Below the pieces are notes generated by a model. It did not search any database. It was not told the DNA's origin and saw only the letters and a list, made by a program, of their open reading frames with translations. From positions 186,001-250,000 of the forward strand of contig JAIVJZ010000002.1 in assembly GCA_020199775.1 (NCBI GenBank): DNA of 64,000 nt. Direction: 5' to 3'. Origin of the DNA: Acidobacteriota bacterium. GTDB lineage: Bacteria > Acidobacteriota > Blastocatellia > Pyrinomonadales > Pyrinomonadaceae. Position 1 is the stretch's first letter. Each line of letters starts with the position of its first letter. Positions 1 through 8,407 of this stretch are shown here, piece after piece. The position numbers and the translations under genes were made by a program.

Positions 1-182
1 CGCTCGACGCGCGCTTCAACCCGGTCGAAATCTTGCGCGCCGAACAACTCTCCGCGCGGCTGCCGATGACGAAGACGGGCAGCGGCGGCACGCTTCGCCT
101 GCGCGCCAGAGAGGTGCGCCACGAAGTCCTCGCGAACGAACTGCGCCTGCGGATCGTCTACGAGTTTGTGCGCGAGCAGTAG
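1..182 (+). CDS. C-terminal fragment of an unidentified protein
   Basis: An open frame enters from the left edge (first full codon at 3) and ends at TAG 180-182, giving 60 visible residues that finish in RIVYEFVREQ. The piece is rich in Arg, Glu and Leu, with no motif I can assign. GC content and codon use match the neighbours, so it is probably the true end of a gene that starts outside the window. The sequence just after the stop leads directly into the REP-like cluster. Confidence 0.55.
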   Translation, partial: LDARFNPVEILRAEQLSARLPMTKTGSGGTLRLRAREVRHEVLANELRLRIVYEFVREQ

Positions 183-204
183 GGGAGAGAGATGTGAGAA
201 AATT

Positions 205-400
205 GAGTCCCGCAGGGACGTTTGACAATAGCCCGGCACTTCAGTGCCGGGAGTAAGTTGAAGTAATGAACTAGAGTCCCGTAGGGACGATTGATGCGGC
301 AAGATACATTTCAATCGTCCCTACTGGACTCTATTGAACTTTTGCACATTGTACCCAGCCATAAATGGCTGGGCTATTGTCAACCGTCCCTACGGGACTC
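205..400. repeat. REP-like palindrome cluster
   Basis: Four copies of a 16-20 nt word of the form GAGTCCCGTAGGGACG lie here: forward at 205-220 and 274-294, inverted at 312-331 and 381-400. Each is itself near-palindromic. Between them are two further perfect hairpins, GCCCGGCACT/TCAGTGCCGGG at 231-251 and CCCAGCCATAAATGGCTGGG at 354-373. The compound structure resembles REP/BIME clusters mobilised in trans by REP-associated tyrosine transposases (IS200/IS605-like). No transposase gene is nearby. The cluster fills the space between two convergent genes and may also terminate transcription. Confidence 0.8.
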
Positions 401-424
401 GGTTGAAGTCCTCTGTTCGGGTGT

Positions 425-1015
425 CTAGCTGTTCGCCGGGTTCGCGGGATCGTCCGGCCAGCACTCGCCGACTTCCGCGCTGCCGAGTTGGTAGGTGTTG
501 ATGACGCGCAGCGGCGGCGCGTAGACGTGGATCGTGATCATCCGTCGCTCGCCGCCATCGGCGTTGCCGATGCGGTGAATGTCGGGCACGTCCGTCCCCG
601 TCACCTCCTCGGCGGCGCGCGTGTGCGTCTCCGAGGGCACGACTTCGCCCGCCTCGTCGAGAGCGAACATCTCTTCCGCCATCTCGCCTTCGCAGATGCG
701 AATCGCGCCGTACGAGCCGTTGTGATCGTGGATGGCGGTGCGCTGTCCGGGCAGCCAGCAGAGGACGAGCACTTCGCACAGGTCGTTGCGGAAGACGCGC
801 CGACGCGTGTAGGTGTGCGGCTTGAAGGCGAGGTGCGGGCGCAACTCTTCCGGCTCTAATTCCAAACGCCGCAACAGCGCGTCGAGGTCGTGTTGCGTCG
901 GCGCGCCGGGCAGGGCGGCGAGCGTTTGCACGAGCGCGCCGAGCGTGAAGCGGCGCGTCTGTTCCGGTTCGGCCGCGTGCGCCGGGGCGGTCGTCTGCGT
1001 GACATTCGTTGACAT
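425..1015 (-). CDS. Cysteine dioxygenase-family cupin protein
   Basis: A 196-residue protein of the type I cysteine dioxygenase (CDO) family. These are mononuclear Fe(II) cupins that oxidise L-cysteine to cysteine sulfinate in the cytosol. The core reads CWLPGQRTAIHDHNGSYGAI, with the HDH iron-ligand pair, followed about 50 residues later by DIHRIGN carrying the third His; this is the usual CDO layout. I chose ATG at 1015 because a GAAAGAG Shine-Dalgarno-like stretch lies 5 nt upstream; a GTG at 1021 is in frame but too close to it. The gene is monocistronic and faces away from the REP cluster. Related 3-mercaptopropionate dioxygenases share the fold, so the substrate is inferred. Confidence 0.85.
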   Translation of the reverse strand: MSTNVTQTTAPAHAAEPEQTRRFTLGALVQTLAALPGAPTQHDLDALLRRLELEPEELRPHLAFKPHTYTRRRVFRNDLCEVLVLCWLPGQRTAIHDHNGSYGAIRICEGEMAEEMFALDEAGEVVPSETHTRAAEEVTGTDVPDIHRIGNADGGERRMITIHVYAPPLRVINTYQLGSAEVGECWPDDPANPANS

Positions 1016-1141
1016 GAGCACTCTTTCAGGGGGAACAAACTGTGTGGTGGTTGCCGCGACAAACGGCGCGTGGGAAGTTTTACGACGAATGACGCGGAGC
1101 AGTCAAATATAGCCGGACGATATTTGCGCGCCGGGCGCGCC

Positions 1142-2083
1142 CTAGCCGCCGTCGTGCGCGTAGACGGCGACGGGCATGTCCACCACTTCCCACGCCGCAT
1201 CGTCGCGCAGCAGTTTCGTCATCAACATGGCGTGGAAGAGGTGGCCGCTGCGTTCGGCGCGCAGGCGTCCCAAGAGCGGCATGCCGAGCAGCGCGAAGTC
1301 GCCGATGATGTCGAGAATTTTGTGGCGCACGAACTCGTCGCGCGCGCGCAAGCCCGTCTCGTTCAACATGCCTTCGGGCGTGAGCACGATGGCGTTGTCG
1401 ATTGAGCCGCCGCGGATCAGGTTGGCGCGGCGCAGGGCTTCGATCTCGTCCGTGAAGCCGAACGTGCGCGCCGAGGCGATCTCGCGCCCGAAGGCGTTCG
1501 CTTCGAGCGCGTCGAAACGCATCTGCTGCGTGCCGATGAGCGGGTGCGGGAAATCGATCATGCAATCGATCTCGAACCCTTCGCACGGCTCGACGCTCAT
1601 GCGCCGCCGGCCTTCGGCCACCGACACTTTCTTCGTCACGCGCAGCGCAAGCCGCGTCGCCGGTTGCTCGACGACGCGGGCGCGTTCGATCAACTCGGTG
1701 AAGGCTTCCGCCGAGCCGTCCATGATGGGGAGTTCGAGGTTGTCCACTTCGATGTAGGCGTTATCCACGCCGCCGCCGCGCAAGGCCGCCAGCAGGTGTT
1801 CGACCGTGGAGAGCGTCACGCCTTTCCGCATCAGGGTCGTCGCATAACTCGAATGCGCGACGTGTTCGACCGTGGCGGGAATCTCGAAGTTGTCGAGGTC
1901 GGTGCGCAGGAAGATGTAGCCGGTGTCGGGCGGGGCGGGGAGCAGGCGCACGTGGACGGGAACGCCCGTGTGCAGCCCGAGCCCGCTCGTCTCGACCGGC
2001 GCGGCGATGGTGGTCTGTTTGATCAAGGTTTCCGGCAGATCAATCCTTTCAACTTTGACGCGCCGGGGACGTGCGCGCATCAT
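1142..2083 (-). CDS. lpxC: UDP-3-O-acyl-N-acetylglucosamine deacetylase
   Basis: LpxC is the zinc amidase that catalyses the first committed step of lipid A synthesis, so the cell should have a Gram-negative outer membrane. Conserved blocks are all present: SGLGLHTG near the N-terminus, the zinc motif STVEHLLAAL, FVRHKILDIIGD (second His and metal Asp) and SGHLFHAMLMTKLL (general-acid His). The length of 313 aa is close to the usual 300-310. The start is uncertain. ATG codons at 2083 and 2080 lack a clear Shine-Dalgarno, a TTG at 2116 is possible, and homology to other LpxC proteins only begins at LIKQTTI about 20 residues in. There is no lpx operon around it. Confidence 0.95.
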   Translation of the reverse strand: MMRARPRRVKVERIDLPETLIKQTTIAAPVETSGLGLHTGVPVHVRLLPAPPDTGYIFLRTDLDNFEIPATVEHVAHSSYATTLMRKGVTLSTVEHLLAALRGGGVDNAYIEVDNLELPIMDGSAEAFTELIERARVVEQPATRLALRVTKKVSVAEGRRRMSVEPCEGFEIDCMIDFPHPLIGTQQMRFDALEANAFGREIASARTFGFTDEIEALRRANLIRGGSIDNAIVLTPEGMLNETGLRARDEFVRHKILDIIGDFALLGMPLLGRLRAERSGHLFHAMLMTKLLRDDAAWEVVDMPVAVYAHDGG

Positions 2084-2116
2084 CTTCTGCGGCAGAACAG
2101 GCGTAAACAGTGGCAA

Positions 2117-2937
2117 CGCTCATGCCGCTCCGCTCGAACCTCGTGCGTCCCGGCAAACACCGCACATAACCTGTCAAAGCACGCATCTTTTGTCGCGTGA
2201 CCACTACACTCGGAAGCGGCGAGTGCGGCAAATGCGCCACAGTTCAGCGGCGCGTGCGCGTCGGGCGGCCGCGTCGCGCCGGTGAATCTTCGAGTGGCTA
2301 AACGCCCCCGGAAGCGGCCTGCGGCCGGGTAAAATATTCATTGACTTTTCAAAACGCGAGGTATAGTCTGCGCGCACGATTCAACCGGCCTCGCAGGTGT
2401 GGGTTCTATCCCGCGACACTCTCTGAACTGCTTTTCCCGCGCTCGGAAGCGGATCGCCACTCCCGGCGAAGATCAGATGCAGTCCTTGCCGCCGCGACTC
2501 ATACTTCCGATGCATCCCATGGCCGTTTTACTCAAGTCGAGCTACCTTATGAATAGTTTATCCGCCGCTCTTCTTTAAGCCACTCAACCAGATTAGTTCT
2601 ATCCGCGCTCACACGCGACAGGACATTTTCGGTTTTACATCACATAGCTCACGTTCGGGCGTAAGGTTCAACTATCTATACCTGTTGAAGTGTTGCCACC
2701 TCGATAATCTTTCGCCCGCCGTGTCTCTGCCATTATTGATTGGATGTCTTCTCAAGGATTCTTTCTCTCGGCGCGGGAATCTCAACCCGGCTGATCGAGA
2801 GTCCGGGAGTGATGAAAGATGTTCGATTGATCTCTGGGTCGTGGAAGCAAAGACCTCGCGCTCCATTAGTCGAAAGTAGGAAGACAAGTTGAGAACTTGC
2901 CGACCTTGCTTCAAAGCAAAAGTTAGGAGGAATCAAG
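2117..2937. other. Long stretch without a convincing gene
   Basis: About 820 bases lie between lpxC and the protease. Short open frames exist but none has a good start, codon pattern or recognisable product. A TTGACT (2341-2346) and TATAGT (2362-2367) pair with a 15-nt spacer could be a weak plus-strand promoter. From about 2560 to 2935 the composition is visibly more AT-rich than the surrounding genes. This part may be the upstream regulatory or leader region of the protease, or decayed transferred DNA. The last few bases hold the protease ribosome-binding site AGGAGG (2925-2930). Confidence 0.5.
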
Positions 2938-5325
2938 ATGAGTCGGAAAGCAAAAGGAAAACAGACGTACCGGAGTGACGAAGGCGACATGCCCGCCGGT
3001 GATGCCGGGATGGACGAGACGGGATCGGACGGGAGACAGGGAAGTGCGGCCGCTTACGGTGCGGAGTCGTCGCAATCACGGGAGGAAATGCCGGGCGGCG
3101 GGATGCCTTCGGCCAACTCGGCGGGGACTGAGATGCCGAGCGGAAGTCAGTCTCCGATGTCGATGAATTCAAGTTCATCCGGCGCGGACATGCCGGAAGG
3201 CGGCGGCTTTGAAACAACGCGCGAAGGAGAAGCCTCTCGAAGTGTGCCGGTGTTGGTCGAAGTCCGCGTCTCGGCGCAGCAGGATTCGCGCGCCGCGGTC
3301 ACGGCGTCGCCGGGCTTGAGCCAGTCCAGTTTTCAACTCGACGACACTTATCCGCCGGTGCCCGTTTCTCCAGACCCGTCGCAACCGAGAAACGCCACCG
3401 CGGCAAATGAAAATGTCGTCGTGGTGCGGGGCATGGTCGACGAAGACAAGATGGCGGAACTGGAAGCTCAACCCGACGTGGTGAAGGTTTGGCGCGACAC
3501 GAAAATCGCGCCCTTCTCACACATGTTGGTTGAAAATGAAGAGTTTGTCGTGCAGGTGCAACCCGTCCCCGGCGCGGCCACGTGCCCCATCGGAACCTGC
3601 GACTGTGATCCGAACACGGCCAAAGGCAACATCAACGACGTTGCCAACTATCTCGGCGTCAATCAAATCTGGGCGGCCGGACGCAGAGGCGAAGGCATCG
3701 TGATAGGCATCGTGGACGGCGGCATCACGGCCGTCGGACGCGTGACGGGAGGAAGGATTCCGAACGTCATCGGCGGGTGGCCGGTGGCCGACTGGGGGAC
3801 GATAGCCGACTGGGGCGAGCACGGTAATATGACCTCGACGGATGCCCTCGGGATGGCTCCCAACGCCCGCATCTACGACATCAGGATTGCGGGCAGCTAT
3901 ATCTCGAATGCGATACAGGGCTTTCAATGGGCTATCGAACAGCACCGCCGGAACGGGACGCCGCAGATTCTTTCCAACAGTTGGGGTATCTTTCAGGAGT
4001 CGTGGGACCCGGCCTATGCGCGCGATCCGAATCACCCATTCACGCGTAAAGTCATCGACGCCCTCAACGAGGGAATCATCGTTCTCTTTGCGGCGGGCAA
4101 CTGCGGCGCAACCTGTCCTGACGGCAGATGCGGCCCCGATAACGGGCCGGGCAGAAGCATCTGGGGGGCTAACGGCCACTCGCGCGTCTTGACGGTCGGA
4201 GCGGTAAACAAAAATGAGCAGTTTGTCGGCTATAGCAGTCAGGGGCCGGCCGCCCTCGAAGCTAATAAACCGGACTTCTGCTCGGTCACGCATTTCCAAG
4301 GTTACTTCAGCAGCGACAGCGGCACGTCGGCGGCCACGCCGATTGCGGCCGGGGTCGTCGCGCTGCTCAAACAGGCTAAACCCTCACTCACGCAGGAGGA
4401 GACGAGGGACGCGTTGAAACGAACGTCCAGGGATATAGGCGCGCCGGGATTCGACCAACATTCGGGCTCCGGCATCATCCGGGCTAAGGCCGCGTATGAT
4501 CGTGTGGTCGGAGGCGTCGTAACTCCCCCGGCGCGTTGGAGCAGTTGGGAAAGCCTCGGAGGCGCGTGTGTTCAGGGTGTCGGCGCATCTTCATGGGCAA
4601 CTAACCGTCTCGATACTTTTGTCATCGGCACGGACAATGCGCTATGGCACAAATGGTTCAGCGGCTCTTGGAGCGGTTGGGAAAGTTTAGGCGGCGTCTG
4701 CGCCTCCGCGCCGTCGGCCGTGAGTTGGGGAGCTAACCGCATCGACGCTTTCGTCATCGGCACCGACCGCGCGATGTGGCACAGGTGGTTTAGCGGCTCG
4801 TGGAGCGGTTGGGAAAGTTTGGGCGGCGTCTGCACGCTCGGAACGGGGGCTGCCGCATGGGGAGCTAACCGGTTGGACACTTTCGTTATCGGGACGGACA
4901 GAGCCTTATGGCACAAATGGTTCAGCGGCTCGTGGAGCGGTTGGGAAAGTTTGGGCGGCGTCTGCACTTCCGCCCCGGCGGCCGTCTCGTGGGGGGCTAA
5001 TCGCATAGATGTTTTCGTGATCGGCACAGACAGAGCGTTATGGCACAAGTGGTGGAATGGCGCTTGGAGCGGTTGGGAGAACTTGGGCGGCGCGTGCATC
5101 AACGGCGTCGGAGTTTCCTCCTGGGCTGCGAACCGGCTGGACGTTTTCGTCATCGGCACCGACCGTGCGCTGTGGCACAAGTGGTTCAACGGCTCGTGGA
5201 GCGGCTGGGAAAGCTTGGGCGGCGTCTGCACCTCCGCGCCGTCGGCCGTGAGTTGGGGAGCTAACCGCATCGACGCTTTCGTCATCGGCACCGACCGCGC
5301 GATGTGGCACAAGTGGTGGGCGTGA
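2938..5325 (+). CDS. S8 subtilisin-like protease with six C-terminal lectin-type repeats
   Basis: A 795-residue serine protease. AGGAGG ends 7 nt before the ATG. Residues 1-90 are low-complexity and contain four [DE]MPxG motifs (17, 50, 65, 84). Residues about 100-200 resemble an I9-type propeptide ([20 protein letters not shown]). The catalytic domain spans about 225-525, with Asp260 (GIVDGG), His295 (WGEHGN), the oxyanion region AAGN and Ser464 (SGTSAATP). Cys-rich insertions ([23 protein letters not shown]) flank the core. Residues 534-795 are six exact 44-aa repeats of the DUF346/PLL-lectin type (DxFVIGTDxALWHKW), probably a fucose- or glycan-binding propeller. No classical signal peptide is visible, so the export route is unclear. 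A role in degrading or binding extracellular glycoproteins is inferred. Confidence 0.9.
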   Translation: MSRKAKGKQTYRSDEGDMPAGDAGMDETGSDGRQGSAAAYGAESSQSREEMPGGGMPSANSAGTEMPSGSQSPMSMNSSSSGADMPEGGGFETTREGEASRSVPVLVEVRVSAQQDSRAAVTASPGLSQSSFQLDDTYPPVPVSPDPSQPRNATAANENVVVVRGMVDEDKMAELEAQPDVVKVWRDTKIAPFSHMLVENEEFVVQVQPVPGAATCPIGTCDCDPNTAKGNINDVANYLGVNQIWAAGRRGEGIVIGIVDGGITAVGRVTGGRIPNVIGGWPVADWGTIADWGEHGNMTSTDALGMAPNARIYDIRIAGSYISNAIQGFQWAIEQHRRNGTPQILSNSWGIFQESWDPAYARDPNHPFTRKVIDALNEGIIVLFAAGNCGATCPDGRCGPDNGPGRSIWGANGHSRVLTVGAVNKNEQFVGYSSQGPAALEANKPDFCSVTHFQGYFSSDSGTSAATPIAAGVVALLKQAKPSLTQEETRDALKRTSRDIGAPGFDQHSGSGIIRAKAAYDRVVGGVVTPPARWSSWESLGGACVQGVGASSWATNRLDTFVIGTDNALWHKWFSGSWSGWESLGGVCASAPSAVSWGANRIDAFVIGTDRAMWHRWFSGSWSGWESLGGVCTLGTGAAAWGANRLDTFVIGTDRALWHKWFSGSWSGWESLGGVCTSAPAAVSWGANRIDVFVIGTDRALWHKWWNGAWSGWENLGGACINGVGVSSWAANRLDVFVIGTDRALWHKWFNGSWSGWESLGGVCTSAPSAVSWGANRIDAFVIGTDRAMWHKWWA
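4537..5322 (+). repeat. Six tandem 132-bp coding repeats
   Basis: Six in-frame units of 132 bp encode 44-aa modules beginning WSGWESLGG. Units 2, 4 and 6 share [15 protein letters not shown], while units 1, 3 and 5 share GVG..SWxxNRLD. The true evolutionary unit is therefore a 264-bp pair. Near-identity at DNA level between units 2 and 6 suggests recent duplication or gene conversion. Confidence 0.9.
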
Positions 5326-5424
5326 TCTTCGAGGTTGCGAAGGGCTTCATGAAACCTCGCTTCTCGATCTCCGGTCGCGATGTGTCGTGAAGCCGACTTG
5401 ATTTAGACGCCCGGTTCCATCACG

Positions 5425-5473
5425 GACGGCTCGCTTATGTTCCTCCCGGCAAACGGAACATAAGCGAGCCGTC
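5425..5473. terminator. Perfect 19-bp hairpin, probable terminator of the protease gene
   Basis: GACGGCTCGCTTATGTTCC (5425-5443) is repeated exactly in inverted orientation at 5455-5473 with an 11-nt loop. It lies 100 nt after the protease stop. It has no long T-run, so rho-independent termination is plausible but not certain. A smaller GC hairpin follows at 5532-5546. Confidence 0.6.
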
Positions 5474-5591
5474 TGTTAATTGGGGACAGGAATCAGGCCG
5501 GGAATTATGACACCGGCGGATTTGATTTAGACCGGCTTACGGCCGGAGGCCACTTGTCACGCGTCACGGCATTTCATATCATCAAGCGCAA

Positions 5592-8333
5592 ATGCCACGC
5601 AAATCATCTTCTCCAACGGAGCCGACCCCGCCCGAGCGCGTTTTTCTCATAGACTCTTTCTCGCACATCTTCCGCGCGTTTTTCGCGCCGATGAGCGGGC
5701 GCGTCGAACCCCTGACGAGCAGCACGGGGCAGGTGACGCAGGCCGTCTTCGTCTTCACGAACATGCTGCGCAAACTCCTCGCCGACGAGCAGCCGCACTA
5801 TCTCGCCGCCGTCTTCGAATCCGAAGTGCCGACGTTTCGACACGAGATGGACGTTGGCTACAAGGCCAACCGCGCCGAGATGCCCGACGAACTCACGTCG
5901 CAAATTCCCTTCATCATGCGCGTCTGCGAGGCGTACAACGTGCCCATCCTGAGCGTCCCCGGCTTCGAGGCCGACGACGTGATCGGCGCGCTCGCCGTGC
6001 AGGCCGCGGCGCAAGGTTTGCAGGCCGTCATCGTCTCGAACGACAAGGACATGTGCCAACTCGTCAGCGATCCTTTGATCGTCTGCATGCGGCAGAATTC
6101 GCAGAACGTCAAACGCAAAGAACCCGTCCCGCCCATCGAGTGGTGCGACGAGGCGTGGGTCGAGAACAAGTTCGGCGTGCCGCCCGCGCAGATCGTCGAT
6201 CTGCTCGGTTTGATGGGCGACGCGGTTGACAACATCCCCGGCGCGCCCGGCATCGGCGCGAAGGGCGCGGTTCAGGTCGTCAAACAATTCGGCTCGATTG
6301 AGAACGCGCTCGCGCGCTGGGAAGAGGTGAAGCACAAGACCTACCGCGAATCCCTGCGCGACCAAGCCGACCTCATCCGGCAGTCGCGCGAACTCGCCAC
6401 GATCAAAACCGATGTCAACATCAAACTCGACTTAGACCAACTGCGCGCCAAGCCGCCCGACCGCCTCGCCGCTTACAAACTCTTTCGCGAACTCGAATTT
6501 CAGACGCTGACGCGCGAATTCGCAGACGCGGCCGCCGGGCTGGAAGGCATCGAAACGCACGCGCGCCGCTACACGCGCATCACGACGCGCGACGAACTCG
6601 ACCAACTCGTGCGCAAACTCTGGGACGTGGATCACTGGGGCTTCGCCGTCGCCGATTCGACCCCGGCGGGCGCGGGGCAGCAGGGCGCGAGCCGCGATCA
6701 GGCCGCGCCCACGGGCGTCGCCATCTCTACGTCAGCGCACACGGCCGCCTTCATCGACTTTGAAAACTTCGAGGGCGGTGCGGCCGCCGCCGTCGAACCC
6801 TTGCGCGACGTGCTCGCCAACGGCCTGCTCTCGAAGTCAGTCCACGATCTCAAACGGGCGGTCGCGCTGCTCGCGCAGTTGGAGATAGAGATCGAGGGCG
6901 TCACGGACGACACGCTGCTCGCCGCCTACCTGCTCGATCCGATCCGCAGCAAGTACGACCTCGCAGACCTCGCGCGCGAAGCCACGGGCGCCGACGGTTG
7001 GACTGAGGAGCCGCCGGAGGATTGGACGGCCGCGCACTGGCGCGCGGCCGAAGCCGCCGACTACACCGTGCAAACGGCGGACGTGCTCCACGGTCGCATA
7101 CTGGAACAGGGGCTCGAATCGATCTACACCGAGATCGAACTGCCGCTCGCGCCGCTCCTGCACCGCATGGAGCACGCGGGCTTGCGCGTGGACACGCAGG
7201 TGCTCGGAGAGCTTTCTGTCTTCTTCGGCGCGGAGTTGGAGAAACTGACGGCGCGTATTTACGCGGAGGCGGGGCGCGAGTTTAAGATCAACTCGCCCAA
7301 GCAAGTCGGCGAGGTGCTGGAAGAGTTGAACATTAGTTCGGGGCGCAAGACCTCCACCGGACAAGTCTCGACCAACCGCGCCGTGCTCGACGAACTCGCT
7401 TTGAAGTACGAACTCCCGCGCCTCATCATCGAATACCGCGAACTCGACAAGCTCAAGACCACCTACACCGACGCGCTGCCCGCGCTGCTCGGCGCGGACG
7501 GGCGCATCCACAGCCAACTCAACCAGACCGTGACGGCCACCGGGCGACTCAGTTCGAGCGAGCCGAATTTGCAAAACATCCCCATCCGCACCGAACTCGG
7601 CCGCCGCATCCGTCGGGCCTTCATCCCCGAAGAGGGGGCGGTCTTCGTCTCCGCCGATTACTCGCAACTCGAACTGCGCCTGCTCGCGCACATCACGCGC
7701 GACCCCGTCATGCTCGACGCCTTCCAGAAGGGCGAAGACATCCACACGCGCACCGCCCAACTCGTCTTCAAGGCTAAGACCAAAGAGGAACTGAAAGAGA
7801 AACGCCGCTTCGCCAAGATCGTCAACTTCGCCATCGCCTACGCCGTCGAACCCTTCGGCCTCTCGCAGCGCGTCGGCATCTCGCGCAAAGAGGCGCGGCA
7901 GGTGATCGACGATTACTACAAGACCTACCACGGCGTCCGCGAGTTTATGGACAAGATTCCCGAAGAGGCGCGCGAGAAAGGACTCGTGCGCTCGATCTAC
8001 GGGCGCATCCGCCCGCTCCCGGCCATCAACGACCGCAACGGCCAAATTCGCGCCCGCGCCGAACGCGAAGCCATCAACATGCCCATTCAGGGAACGGCGA
8101 GCGACATCGTCAAGATCGCGATGCTCAAGGTAGAAGACGCGCTCAGGCGCGAAAACTTGCAGGCGCGGCAGGTCATGCAGGTGCACGACGAGTTGCTGAT
8201 CGAAGCGCCCGCGGGCGAGGCCGAACAGGTCGTCGCGCTGCTCAAGCGCCAGATGGAATCGGCCGTCGAACTCGACGTGCCACTCGAAGTCGAAGCGGGC
8301 ACGGGCAGCAATTGGATGGACGTTAAGAAGTAG
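5592..8333 (+). CDS. polA: DNA polymerase I with degenerate proofreading domain
   Basis: The 913-residue Pol I has a 5'-3' exonuclease domain (about 15-310, with PGFEADDVIGALA and VSNDKDMCQLV), a middle 3'-5' exonuclease-like domain and a family A polymerase domain. Motif A is VSADYSQLELR (Asp689), motif B RRFAKIVNFAIAYAVEPFGL (Lys742, Phe746, Tyr750) and motif C QVHDELL (Asp866). The exonuclease acidic motifs are lost: FAVADST stands where FDTET is expected, and HDLKRA where the NxxxD motif should be. Proofreading is therefore probably absent, as in Thermus Pol I. Motif B carries Ala at both usual glycines (NFGxxYG to NFAIAYA). The enzyme works in Okazaki-fragment maturation and repair. Confidence 0.97.
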   Translation: MPRKSSSPTEPTPPERVFLIDSFSHIFRAFFAPMSGRVEPLTSSTGQVTQAVFVFTNMLRKLLADEQPHYLAAVFESEVPTFRHEMDVGYKANRAEMPDELTSQIPFIMRVCEAYNVPILSVPGFEADDVIGALAVQAAAQGLQAVIVSNDKDMCQLVSDPLIVCMRQNSQNVKRKEPVPPIEWCDEAWVENKFGVPPAQIVDLLGLMGDAVDNIPGAPGIGAKGAVQVVKQFGSIENALARWEEVKHKTYRESLRDQADLIRQSRELATIKTDVNIKLDLDQLRAKPPDRLAAYKLFRELEFQTLTREFADAAAGLEGIETHARRYTRITTRDELDQLVRKLWDVDHWGFAVADSTPAGAGQQGASRDQAAPTGVAISTSAHTAAFIDFENFEGGAAAAVEPLRDVLANGLLSKSVHDLKRAVALLAQLEIEIEGVTDDTLLAAYLLDPIRSKYDLADLAREATGADGWTEEPPEDWTAAHWRAAEAADYTVQTADVLHGRILEQGLESIYTEIELPLAPLLHRMEHAGLRVDTQVLGELSVFFGAELEKLTARIYAEAGREFKINSPKQVGEVLEELNISSGRKTSTGQVSTNRAVLDELALKYELPRLIIEYRELDKLKTTYTDALPALLGADGRIHSQLNQTVTATGRLSSSEPNLQNIPIRTELGRRIRRAFIPEEGAVFVSADYSQLELRLLAHITRDPVMLDAFQKGEDIHTRTAQLVFKAKTKEELKEKRRFAKIVNFAIAYAVEPFGLSQRVGISRKEARQVIDDYYKTYHGVREFMDKIPEEAREKGLVRSIYGRIRPLPAINDRNGQIRARAEREAINMPIQGTASDIVKIAMLKVEDALRRENLQARQVMQVHDELLIEAPAGEAEQVVALLKRQMESAVELDVPLEVEAGTGSNWMDVKK

Positions 8334-8405
8334 TAAATCGTAAATCGTGAATAGATTCAATCCGGTTTTCTCAATTCACGATTTACGATTCACGATTCAC
8401 GATTT
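8334..8405. repeat. Short-word palindrome, AATCGTGA family
   Basis: The left arm (8334-8352) iterates TAAATCG/TGAAT; the right arm (8374-8405) iterates ATTCACGATTTACG. The arms pair around the loop. The element starts at the base after the polA stop and ends two bases before the next ATG, so it fills the whole spacer. It can fold into a terminator-like hairpin. Confidence 0.8.
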
Positions 8406-8407
8406 TT

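Noticed and set aside
2341..2556. A 71-codon plus-strand frame between lpxC and the protease
   Set aside because: There is no ribosome-binding site, no recognisable motif, and the codon pattern is unlike neighbouring genes.
4537..5322. The 132-bp coding repeats as an insertion or phase-variable tract
   Set aside because: They stay in frame and encode a complete propeller-type repeat set, so they are an ordinary repeat domain; copy-number change is only a possibility.
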